Source: Colicola sp016286205
GTDB lineage: Bacteria; Bacteroidota; Bacteroidia; Bacteroidales; Paludibacteraceae
DNA length: 64,000 nt
Assembly (NCBI GenBank): GCA_016286205.1
Contig: JAEESF010000001.1
Span: 124,001-188,000, forward strand
Reading direction: 5' to 3'
The translations under genes and the position numbers were made by a program. Positions 25,926 through 33,297 of this stretch are shown here, piece by piece. The notes beneath the pieces are model-generated. The model was not told the DNA's origin. It saw nothing but the letters and a program-made list of their open reading frames with translations, and made no database searches. Each line of letters opens with the position of its first letter. Within the stretch, counting starts at the first letter, position 1.

Positions 25926-27734
25926 TCAGAAGCGTTTGTTGATATCGTCGTCGGTCAGCAACGACATAATCGTCTTGCCATCCGGGGTACGCAGATACTG
26001 ATCGAGTTGCAGCAGTTGTTTCACTATCTCTCGGCTCTCCTCTACGGTCATCGTACGGCCGTACGGAATAGCGGCTGTCTCGGCTAACGAAAGCACAATC
26101 TGTTCGCGCCATTCCTGCTGCGTATTTGCCTCACGTTCACGCACTTGATGCATGATCTGTTGCAGTACGGGCAATGGCGATTGGTCAGTCAGCAGAGCAG
26201 GCACACCTTGTATGCTGTAGCTGTTAGGACTCAGTTGCTCTATATCAAACCCGATAGCTTTCAGGTCCGGCAAAAGCTGCTGCAGCACAATCATCTCATC
26301 TGCTTGCAGCTCCAGCACTTCAGGGAACAACAGTTGCTGCATGGTGCCGTGTATCTGCACCATTTGCGACATAAACTGATGGTACAGCACAGCCATATGA
26401 GCGCGATGTTGGTTAATCAGCAGCAAACCCTGATCGGTTGGCAAAATGATATATTTGCCGTTATATTGCCACAGCGGATACGATTCCATTTCTTCCTCTG
26501 TCGGCATCAGGTCGGCCAGCGTATTGGTCGGCCGCTCGGGATACAGCACTTCCCATCCCCGCTGCGGACGTTGTGGCTGCGAACTAACGGACGGTGCACT
26601 CACGCTGCGCGTGTTGAATGGGTTGTAGAAGGGGTTGTAATTGGGATCAGTGTTCAATTGCGGCTGACTCACAGGATCCTTGCTCGGCAGTGGTATGTCT
26701 ATACTGCCTTGCGTGTCAAAATCTATCTGCGGAGCCAGCGTGAACTTGCCCAATGCCTCGCGCACAGAGGCCATCAGAATCTGGAAGATGCTCTGTTCGT
26801 CGGCAAATTTTATCTCGGTCTTAGTCGGATGTACATTCACATCGATCGACTCAGGTGAAATGTCAAAATAGATAAAGAACGAAGGCTGCAAATCGTTCGG
26901 TAGCATATTGGCGTATGCCGTCTGCACAGCCTTCAGAAAATACGGATGGCGCATGTATCGCCCGTTCACAAAGAAATATTGCTCGGCTTTTCGGGTGGCC
27001 GACTCGGGCTTAATAACGAATCCGCGAATGCTAACCAGCTCCGTATCTGTCTTGATATCGACGAACGAAGAGGTGTAGACATTCTTTTTCGTATTGCCGA
27101 AAATGGTCTCGATACGTTGTTTCTCGGTGCCCGCAGGCAGTTCCAGAACGATTTCATCGTTATGGACAAACGTAAACGTCACTTTCGGATAGACCAGCAC
27201 TATATGATAGAATTCCGTTAGCAGGTTGCGCAATTCTGTCTGGTCCGATTTCAGAAATTTGCGCCTAACGGGCACATTGAAAAACAGGTTGCTGACTTTG
27301 ATATTGGTTCCCACAGGGCAGTTGCACGGTTCCGTACGAACCACTTCCGACCCGTGAATCTCTATCAGCGTACCCACCTCGTCTTCTGCGCGACGAGTCT
27401 GCATCTCCACTTGCGATACGGCGCATATCGAAGGCAGCGCTTCGCCACGGAAACCCATCGTCCGCAGGCTGAAGAGGTCTTGCGCTTGCGATATCTTGCT
27501 CGTAGCGTGGCGTTCGAAGGCCAGGCGAGCATCCGTCTCGCTCATTCCGCAACCATTATCTATCACCTGCAGCAGCGTTCGACCGGCATCACGAACTATC
27601 ACCTGGATACGGCTTGCACCAGCATCTAGGCTGTTCTCCACCAGTTCTTTCAAGCACGATGCGGGGCGCTGAATCACCTCGCCGGCTGCTATCTGGTTGG
27701 CTACGCTGTCGGGTAATAGATGAATGATATCCAT
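25926..27734 (-). CDS. mutL: DNA mismatch repair protein MutL
   Basis: 602 residues. The GHKL ATPase landmarks are all present in the first 110 residues: VANQIAAGEVIQRPASCLKE, LVENSLDAGA, VIDNGCGM, ERHATSKI and TMGFRGEAL. VHPTKTEIKF ends the second N-terminal subdomain. A Pro/Gln/Ser-rich linker follows (about 340-400), then the C-terminal dimerisation domain. MutL couples MutS mismatch recognition to strand removal. The nickase motif DQHAxxExxxxE found in many MutL proteins reads NQHRAHMAVLYHQF, so endonuclease activity is doubtful. Gene order: downstream of the small membrane protein, upstream of the metallophosphatase. Confidence 0.95.
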   Translation of the reverse strand: MDIIHLLPDSVANQIAAGEVIQRPASCLKELVENSLDAGASRIQVIVRDAGRTLLQVIDNGCGMSETDARLAFERHATSKISQAQDLFSLRTMGFRGEALPSICAVSQVEMQTRRAEDEVGTLIEIHGSEVVRTEPCNCPVGTNIKVSNLFFNVPVRRKFLKSDQTELRNLLTEFYHIVLVYPKVTFTFVHNDEIVLELPAGTEKQRIETIFGNTKKNVYTSSFVDIKTDTELVSIRGFVIKPESATRKAEQYFFVNGRYMRHPYFLKAVQTAYANMLPNDLQPSFFIYFDISPESIDVNVHPTKTEIKFADEQSIFQILMASVREALGKFTLAPQIDFDTQGSIDIPLPSKDPVSQPQLNTDPNYNPFYNPFNTRSVSAPSVSSQPQRPQRGWEVLYPERPTNTLADLMPTEEEMESYPLWQYNGKYIILPTDQGLLLINQHRAHMAVLYHQFMSQMVQIHGTMQQLLFPEVLELQADEMIVLQQLLPDLKAIGFDIEQLSPNSYSIQGVPALLTDQSPLPVLQQIMHQVREREANTQQEWREQIVLSLAETAAIPYGRTMTVEESREIVKQLLQLDQYLRTPDGKTIMSLLTDDDINKRF

Positions 27735-27971
27735 TTACAGTAAAAAATATACGGCGAAAATCAGCAATACCAACAATACGATCCAGAGTATCAGTCGCGA
27801 TTGTTTGCGTTTGCGGAGTTCCGTCATGTTCTTCTCGTGTTCCTCACGAAAAGCCCCGTGATGAAGACGCGCAAGTTTTTTGTCCTTGCGCGCCTCCTTC
27901 TCCTTGTCGTAATAGATGGGACGATAGTCCCACTCACGGGGTTTTTGTACTTTTGGAAAAAGTACTGACAT
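27735..27971 (-). CDS. Small tail-anchored membrane protein
   Basis: 78 residues: a highly charged cytoplasmic part (EWDYRPIYYDKEKEARKDKK) and one C-terminal membrane helix (ILWIVLLVLLIFAVYFLL) with no residues beyond it. I know this type as a conserved hypothetical next to mutL in Bacteroidales, but no function is known to me. It abuts mutL directly and lies 9 bases after the TPR lipoprotein gene, so it is co-transcribed. Confidence 0.75.
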   Translation of the reverse strand: MSVLFPKVQKPREWDYRPIYYDKEKEARKDKKLARLHHGAFREEHEKNMTELRKRKQSRLILWIVLLVLLIFAVYFLL

Positions 27972-27980
27972 TATGTGTTA

Positions 27981-29666
27981 TTACTTAACGATTGCTTGGA
28001 ACTCAGCGTCCTCTGCATATTTCGCGAACTCGATATCCTCTTGAGCGCGAGCTTTGAACTGAGCGTCCTTAGCAATAGCCTCTTTCAGGTTGTCGTAAAC
28101 AGCGTTACGGTCGTTGGTACGAGCGCCAACAACGGCTTTCAGGTAAGCAGTAGTTGCGTTCGGCTCTTTCACGTTGTCCAGGGTCTGACGTGCACCAGCG
28201 TAGTCCTCAGCCAGGATCTGCTGAACAGCTGCGTTGTTGCTAGCCTCTTCGCCGTAAGCCTGCGAAGCAGCCTTGTAGTCACCCTTCATCGTGTACAGAG
28301 TACCCATAGCGCCCTTCAGGTTACCTTCGGTACCTGCTGCCTTGCCCAGATATTCCTCGGCCTTAGCCAAATCGCCGTCAGCCATAGCTGCCAAACCTGC
28401 GTTGTAGTTAACGTCAGCGTTGTTCGGTTCAATCTCCAGAGCCTTTGCATAGCAACGACGAGCCTCTGCAATGTTACCATCGTTGAAATAGATTTGGCCC
28501 ATGTTGTTCCATGCGCGGTAGTCGTTGAATTGGTCAGCAGCTTTCTGATAGATAGCCAGTTTCTCGTCCTTGTCGCTGGTCAGAGTAGCAGCATAGAGCA
28601 GCTCCTCTACGTTCAACTGCGAAGGATCTTCCTTAGCCAGTTTCTTGATCTCCTCGTCGCTCTTACCAATCAGGTCGGTAGTCAGGATGAGGCGGCTGCG
28701 ACGCAATGCAGGCAGGATCTCGTCTGCGATGGTGCCGTATACCGAGCTCAGGTTCTTGATTTGTGCCTCACGCTCCTCAGGATCGCTGTACATCGACAGA
28801 ACACGCAGAACCAGGTCTTTGTCTTGCATATTGCTCTCTTCCATTGCTTTCTGGAAGCCTTCCCAGTCCTCTGCAGTGATGTTCGATTGGATGCTAGCTT
28901 TTACTTTGTTCTTCTTCAGGTTCTGGCTCAAGAAGTTTTGAGCAGCTTTCTGACGATTCTTTGCCAGGTTCTCATTCAGGCTCTGAGCACCATCAGGACT
29001 AGCGTAACCGCTAACTTCCAGTTTGTTGATGGCTTTCTTCTCGTTATCGTTAGCCTCTTTGATTGCGCTTTGCAGATTCTTGATCTCGTCTGTTCCTGTC
29101 TCCGACGAACGTACGTTCGATTGTTGGATGAGGAACTTGATGTCTGCCTCGGTCAACTCTTGAATAACGCGTTGGAATTTGTCAGGAGTAGTAACCGACT
29201 TGTTGTCTTTTGCCTCTGCCAATTCGCTGGTAGCTACCAGACCGTCAGCAATCTTCATGTCAGGAATCTCGATCTCTTTGTCTTTGATCTTTCCTTCGAA
29301 GCGCAGATACAACTCGCACTTACGCATTGCAGGCTTGTAGTCGAACGAGCAGCTCTGAGAATAAGTTCCACCCTCAGCAAACTTAACGGTCTTACCATTC
29401 TCTTTTCTCTTCTCACCTACGTAAACTACAGGATCGCCGAGAACTTCCTCGTCACCGAATTTCAATACCGGAGTCACGGTCAGCATGCCGGTCTTGGCAA
29501 ACTTCTTCTGTGGGAATGTACCGGTAATGTCGGCATTAACTTTTTGACCTACTTTCTCCAGCGGACTCGGATTTACTACCAAATCATCTGGTTTCGGCAA
29601 CGTCTTGTTGCACGATGCCAACACTGCTACTACAGCAATGAGGCTAAGAAATAAACCTTTCTTCAT
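27981..29666 (-). CDS. TPR lipoprotein with OmpA-like segment
   Basis: 561 residues. Lipoprotein signal (AVVAVLASCNK, Cys19). The N-terminal half has beta-rich repeats, then an OmpA-like segment near residues 225-250 (LEVSGYASPDGA, NRQKAAQNFL), which may touch peptidoglycan or a partner. The C-terminal half, from about residue 375, contains TPR units (AWNNMGQIYFNDGNIAEARR, NADVNYNAGLAAMADGDLAK). Such periplasmic TPR lipoproteins usually act as scaffolds; the partner is unknown. The antisense strand is also open along nearly the whole gene, which is a shadow. A strong promoter lies 45-80 bases upstream. Confidence 0.85.
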   Translation of the reverse strand: MKKGLFLSLIAVVAVLASCNKTLPKPDDLVVNPSPLEKVGQKVNADITGTFPQKKFAKTGMLTVTPVLKFGDEEVLGDPVVYVGEKRKENGKTVKFAEGGTYSQSCSFDYKPAMRKCELYLRFEGKIKDKEIEIPDMKIADGLVATSELAEAKDNKSVTTPDKFQRVIQELTEADIKFLIQQSNVRSSETGTDEIKNLQSAIKEANDNEKKAINKLEVSGYASPDGAQSLNENLAKNRQKAAQNFLSQNLKKNKVKASIQSNITAEDWEGFQKAMEESNMQDKDLVLRVLSMYSDPEEREAQIKNLSSVYGTIADEILPALRRSRLILTTDLIGKSDEEIKKLAKEDPSQLNVEELLYAATLTSDKDEKLAIYQKAADQFNDYRAWNNMGQIYFNDGNIAEARRCYAKALEIEPNNADVNYNAGLAAMADGDLAKAEEYLGKAAGTEGNLKGAMGTLYTMKGDYKAASQAYGEEASNNAAVQQILAEDYAGARQTLDNVKEPNATTAYLKAVVGARTNDRNAVYDNLKEAIAKDAQFKARAQEDIEFAKYAEDAEFQAIVK

Positions 29667-29711
29667 AAGTATAAAATTTGTTTGTTTGTTGGTTTTGCAA
29701 CACTTTGCGGT

Positions 29712-29744
29712 GCAAAAGTACTACTTTTTTTTTACATACGCAAA
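29712..29744 (-). promoter_or_regulatory. Promoter of the TPR lipoprotein / mutL run
   Basis: Minus strand TTTG (29744-29741), 20 bases, TACTTTTG (29720-29713). Confidence 0.75.
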
Positions 29745-29848
29745 ATTTTTGAGTTTTTTTTTCAAAAAAAGTTCATTTCACTCCTTCACTCACCGTCTAC
29801 CTGCCGCCAAAAACAGGTTCCTGCCCCTCTCATGTGCCACCTGCCACG

Positions 29849-29892
29849 AGTAGGTGATTAGTAGGTTATTAGTAGGTGATTAGTAGGTTATT
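29849..29892. repeat. Four tandem 11-bp units in a divergent promoter region
   Basis: AGTAGGTGATT and AGTAGGTTATT alternate twice. The block sits about 45 bases upstream of the -33 element of the 29976 gene and about 105 bases upstream of the divergent promoter. The rest of the intergenic space (29667-29975) holds the two promoters and nothing else I can name. Confidence 0.75.
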
Positions 29893-29936
29893 TCTGTGCT
29901 TTTTGTTGGCGATTTTCAATTTTTGCACGCCAATAC

Positions 29937-29967
29937 TTGCACAATTCAAAATAATATTGTACCTTTG
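29937..29967 (+). promoter_or_regulatory. Promoter of the 29976 lipoprotein gene
   Basis: TTG (29937-29939), 20 bases, TACCTTTG (29960-29967). The start codon follows 9 bases later, so the leader would be nearly absent. Confidence 0.7.
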
Positions 29968-29975
29968 CACTCGCA

Positions 29976-30437
29976 ATGAAAAAACTACTTATCTTACTTC
30001 TCGTTTCAGTCGCCTTCATGGCTTGCAATAGGCCGTCTGCGGCCGAACAGAGGCGAGCCGAAAAACATGTGCGAGACAGCATCGCGCTGACCGAGCAAGA
30101 GCGGAGTCTCACCTACTATCAGTCGCAACTCGATTTGCTCATGCCGCAAGTCGATTCTCTACTGCCTCTGTTTCGTTACGAGAAAAACGAAAAATACCAG
30201 GACCATGGCTACTATGTAGCCACAGGCCGAGACGGACTGCGTGTGATGGTTCGTGACGATGGCCAACTGCCTATCTTGATGTATCGCTACGGACAGCGTA
30301 TCGAAAAGGCTGACGATGAAGCGGTTCAACGCGCCAATCATCTGCAGATCCTCATGGCCGATGTACATGAACTCGAGATACGAATTCGCAAAACTTCGCT
30401 CGAGATTCAAAAATACCAAAAAAGGTTACAAAAATAG
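29976..30437 (+). CDS. Small coiled-coil lipoprotein
   Basis: 153 residues. Lipoprotein signal LLLVSVAFMACNR (Cys17). The mature part is helical and charged, with a predicted coiled coil at both ends (RAEKHVRDSIALTEQERS; EIRIRKTSLEIQKYQKRL) and a short beta-rich centre (GYYVATGRDGLRVMVRDDG). No family recognised. It has its own promoter and is followed by a separate promoter for the SRPBCC gene. Confidence 0.75.
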   Translation: MKKLLILLLVSVAFMACNRPSAAEQRRAEKHVRDSIALTEQERSLTYYQSQLDLLMPQVDSLLPLFRYEKNEKYQDHGYYVATGRDGLRVMVRDDGQLPILMYRYGQRIEKADDEAVQRANHLQILMADVHELEIRIRKTSLEIQKYQKRLQK

Positions 30438-30444
30438 CGAGAAA

Positions 30445-30476
30445 TTTGCACGTTTGCAAAATATTTTGTAATTTTG
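30445..30476 (+). promoter_or_regulatory. Promoter of the SRPBCC-psd pair
   Basis: TTTG (30445-30448), 20 bases, TAATTTTG (30469-30476), 7 bases before the start codon at 30484. Transcripts would be almost leaderless. Confidence 0.7.
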
Positions 30477-30483
30477 CACCCAA

Positions 30484-30909
30484 ATGGATAAATACGAAAG
30501 CAAAATCAGCTCCGCGCCTTGTTCCGCAGAACAAATCTACCGTGTGCTGAGTGATATGAAAAACATTGAGAAGGTCCGCGATCTCATCCCGCAAGATAAA
30601 ATCCAAGAGATGGAAACGGACTCCGATTTTGTGCGAATGAAGGTCGATGGACTTGGACAGAAAATCACCATCGCCATCGTCGATCGCATCGAGAACGACA
30701 CCATCAAGTTTGGCGCAGAAGGCATTCCGATGGAGGCTAATTTCTGGATTCAGCTCAAAGAGCTAGCACCCAACGACACTCGCATCAAACTGACCGTCAA
30801 AGCCGAGATCCCGATGATGTTCAAATTTATGATTGAGAAAAAACTGCAGCAAGGTCTCGACCAAGCGGCCGATATGCTTGCACAATTCCCCTACCAACAA
30901 TGGCAATGA
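30484..30909 (+). CDS. SRPBCC (START-like) family protein
   Basis: 141 residues, cytosolic. The helix-grip fold is suggested by the N-terminal strand and helix (ESKISSAPCSAEQIYRVLSD, MKNIEKVRDLIP), the central strands (VRMKVDGLGQKITIAIVDRI, TIKFGAEGI) and the long C-terminal helix (FMIEKKLQQGLDQAADMLAQF). Such proteins bind hydrophobic ligands or lipids; the ligand here is unknown. Its end overlaps the psd start, which hints at a membrane-lipid link. Confidence 0.8.
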   Translation: MDKYESKISSAPCSAEQIYRVLSDMKNIEKVRDLIPQDKIQEMETDSDFVRMKVDGLGQKITIAIVDRIENDTIKFGAEGIPMEANFWIQLKELAPNDTRIKLTVKAEIPMMFKFMIEKKLQQGLDQAADMLAQFPYQQWQ

Positions 30910-31610
30910 AACGTCCACGTATTCACAGAGAAGGCCGCGCCCTGATCATAGGCACCGTTTTGGCTCTGTTTGTCATCAACATCCCTGTTTACGCGTATTT
31001 CCCGCATTGGATTTTTGCGGTAACTCTCATCCTGACAGCACTGCTGCTGGTCTTCGTTACCTATTTCTTCCGCAATCCGGTACGAGTACTTGAGATCGAC
31101 GATCCGCAGTTTATCATCGCGCCGGCAGACGGACGAGTAGTAGTGATCGAACCGACCGAAGAAGACGAGTATTTCCACGAGCGCAAACTCCAGGTTTCTA
31201 TCTTCATGTCGCCGTTCAACGTACATGCCAACTGGTATCCTATCGAAGGAACAGTGCTCGTTTCTGAGCATCAGAAAGGTCGCCACAAAGGCGCATGGCT
31301 GCCCAAATCGTCCACCGAGAACGAGCGTTCGCTCGTCGTCATCGAGACGCCTAACAAGGTGCAAATCGCTGTTCGCCAAGTGGCTGGAGCTATGGCCAGA
31401 AGAATCGTCACATACGCTAAACCCGGCCACCAGATTCACCGTAACACACATCTGGGATTTATTAAATTAGGTTCGCGCGTAGATATGTATTTGCCGCTTG
31501 ACACAGAGATGTTTGTCGAAGTGGGAGAAAAAGTACGTGGCAACGAGACTATCATCGCGCGACTGGCCGACGAAGAGAAAAAGGCGAAGCGCAAAAACGC
31601 TAAACCCTAA
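30900..31610 (+). CDS. psd: Phosphatidylserine decarboxylase
   Basis: 236 residues. The short (archaeal-like) Psd class: two N-terminal membrane segments (about 13-57), IAPADGRVVVIE, SIFMSPFNVHANWYPIEG, VRQVAGAMARRIV and the self-cleavage site LGFIKLGSRVD, where cutting between Gly191 and Ser192 would make the pyruvoyl group. The product is phosphatidylethanolamine. The start at 30900 overlaps the SRPBCC gene by ten bases; an ATG at 30906 overlaps its stop (ATGA) and may be the real one. The pssA gene that often follows is missing here. Confidence 0.93.
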   Translation: MAMKRPRIHREGRALIIGTVLALFVINIPVYAYFPHWIFAVTLILTALLLVFVTYFFRNPVRVLEIDDPQFIIAPADGRVVVIEPTEEDEYFHERKLQVSIFMSPFNVHANWYPIEGTVLVSEHQKGRHKGAWLPKSSTENERSLVVIETPNKVQIAVRQVAGAMARRIVTYAKPGHQIHRNTHLGFIKLGSRVDMYLPLDTEMFVEVGEKVRGNETIIARLADEEKKAKRKNAKP

Positions 31611-31616
31611 CTCCCT

Positions 31617-31690
31617 CATTCACTAATTCACTAATTCACTAATTCACTAATTCTTTCACTCACTCATTCATTAATTCACTAATTCATTAA
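31617..31690. repeat. AT-rich 8-bp tandem repeat between psd and deoC
   Basis: Four to five copies of ATTCACTA in a row followed by degenerate copies (ATTCATTA). It fills almost the whole gap between psd and deoC. Confidence 0.8.
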
Positions 31691-31706
31691 GTCAATCCAA
31701 AATATC

Positions 31707-32588
31707 ATGAACAAATTTGAAGAATTATTTGCGCAGTACCCCTGCCCATTTACCGACGAGCAAGTCAAGGCTCAAGTAGCTGACATTCTCAAGAAGCATT
31801 TCGACGAGAACAATAATGTTGAGGTCTGGAAGCAATGCCTCCATCAGATTGACTACACTACGCTTAGCGCTGACGATACTATCGCTAAGGTAGAGAAAAT
31901 GGCCAATGCCGTTAACAATTTCGAGAAAGATTTCCCGGGTATTCCTAATGTAGCCGCTATCTGCGTCTATCCTGCTATGGCCGAATATGTTCGCCGCGCG
32001 CTCAAGGATCCGAAGTTCAATATCGCTTGTGTCAGCGGTGTTTTCCCAAGCTCGCAGAGCTTCCTCGAAGTGAAGGTTGCTGAAACAGCGCTCGCACTCA
32101 AGGCCGGAGCTACCGAAATTGATATCGTCCTTTGCGTAGGTAAGTTCCTCGAGGGACGTCTTCAGGAATGCTTCGACGAGATTCAAGAACTCAAGGCTGT
32201 TTGCGGTGAGCATCACCTCAAGGTGATTCTCGAAACAGGTATGCTCCAGACGGCTGAAAATATCTGGAAAGCGTCTATCCTCGCTATGGCCGCAGGAGCC
32301 GATTTTATCAAGACTTCTACTGGAAAAATCGCTGTTAACGCTACGCCCGAAGCTACTTTCGTGATGTGTCAGGCTATCAAGGCTTGGCGTGAGAAAACGG
32401 GCGAGAAGAAGTGCTACAAACCGGCTGGTGGTGTCAGCACGACCGAAGAAGCCGTTCAGCACTATACGTTGGTAAAGGAGATTCTCGGACAAGAGTGGTT
32501 GAACAACGAGTCCTTCCGTTTCGGTGCCAGCCGCCTCGCCAACAATCTGCTTTCTTCCATCGTCGGAAAAGAAACCAAGTACTTCTAA
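31707..32588 (+). CDS. deoC: Deoxyribose-phosphate aldolase
   Basis: 293 residues, the longer DeoC form. It cleaves 2-deoxyribose 5-phosphate to glyceraldehyde 3-phosphate and acetaldehyde in deoxynucleoside breakdown. The Schiff-base lysine lies in FIKTSTGKIAVNATPEA, and other landmarks are AAICVYPAMAEYVRRAL, TEIDIVLCVGKFLEG, VILETGML and KPAGGVSTTEEA. It stands alone between a repeat-filled gap and a convergent terminator. Confidence 0.94.
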   Translation: MNKFEELFAQYPCPFTDEQVKAQVADILKKHFDENNNVEVWKQCLHQIDYTTLSADDTIAKVEKMANAVNNFEKDFPGIPNVAAICVYPAMAEYVRRALKDPKFNIACVSGVFPSSQSFLEVKVAETALALKAGATEIDIVLCVGKFLEGRLQECFDEIQELKAVCGEHHLKVILETGMLQTAENIWKASILAMAAGADFIKTSTGKIAVNATPEATFVMCQAIKAWREKTGEKKCYKPAGGVSTTEEAVQHYTLVKEILGQEWLNNESFRFGASRLANNLLSSIVGKETKYF

Positions 32589-32709
32589 ATTCCGCTGGCA
32601 GGCAGAGTTAATTTTGCCTGTCAAAAAATGCACTTTTATATATACTACGTATATATCTCCGATTTACTACCGAGACAATCTCGAGACGTTTTCGAGAGAT
32701 AAACAACAA

Positions 32710-32740
32710 AAAAAGAGCAACCATTTGGCTGCTCTTTTTG
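32710..32740. terminator. Bidirectional terminator between deoC and the 33123 gene
   Basis: Stem 32715-32722 with 32727-32734 (one mismatch), with an A run on the left and TTTTT on the right, so it serves both converging genes. Confidence 0.8.
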
Positions 32741-32760
32741 TTGACTTTTAATCTAATAGA

Positions 32761-33123
32761 TTAGTCTTTGTCGTTGTGTTCGAGGCAAGACTCAGAATCC
32801 TTGTCTGTAGTTGCGATGTAGCTGTAAGAAGATTTACCTACACCAGCAACGCTTGCCATTGCGGTTTCCCAAGAAGCAACGAGAGTAAACTCAGTACACC
32901 ATTCCCAGCTTTCGGTAGTTACAGTAGCACCAAGTACGGTAGATTTGTGATCAACCTTCCAGCACTTCTCAGTCTCGTTGTCATACTTGTGGCCGTTTAC
33001 TTCACACTTGTCCCAATCAATGTTGAGTTTGTGGTTTTTGTAATAATCACTAGTACCTTCACCTGCACAACTTGCAAATACAGTTGCCAAAGCGATAACT
33101 GCTAAATAAAAGAATTTTTTCAT
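32761..33123 (-). CDS. Small Cys-containing lipoprotein
   Basis: 120 residues. Lipoprotein signal VIALATVFASCAG (Cys19). The mature part has three or four further cysteines (DKCEVNGHKY, EKCWKV, WEWCTEF, ESCLEHNDKD), which would suit disulphide bonds in the envelope. No family recognised. It has a strong promoter and shares a terminator with deoC. Confidence 0.72.
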   Translation of the reverse strand: MKKFFYLAVIALATVFASCAGEGTSDYYKNHKLNIDWDKCEVNGHKYDNETEKCWKVDHKSTVLGATVTTESWEWCTEFTLVASWETAMASVAGVGKSSYSYIATTDKDSESCLEHNDKD

Positions 33124-33156
33124 TGCAATAAAAATTGATTTTGGTTAAAATTCGCC

Positions 33157-33189
33157 GCAAAAGTACTGCTTTTTTTCCAAACTAACAAA
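33157..33189 (-). promoter_or_regulatory. Promoter of the 33123 lipoprotein gene
   Basis: Minus strand TTTG (33189-33186), 20 bases, TACTTTTG (33165-33158). Confidence 0.75.
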
Positions 33190-33249
33190 AAAAAATGCAC
33201 TTTTTTCTAAAAAAATGTAAAAAATACACAAAATAACCATAAATAGGTA

Positions 33250-33280
33250 TTGCGTATATGCGCGATTAGCAGTAATTTTG
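33250..33280 (+). promoter_or_regulatory. Promoter of the feoB-like gene
   Basis: TTG (33250-33252), 20 bases, TAATTTTG (33273-33280), followed 17 bases later by the start codon. Confidence 0.7.
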
Positions 33281-33297
33281 CACCCGATTTACTATAA

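Noticed and set aside
27975..29654. A 559-codon open frame on the plus strand opposite the TPR lipoprotein gene
   Set aside because: It mirrors the sense gene almost exactly, is Leu/Val/Ser/Cys-rich without domains, and the sense protein has clear TPR and lipoprotein features. It is a shadow caused by codon bias.
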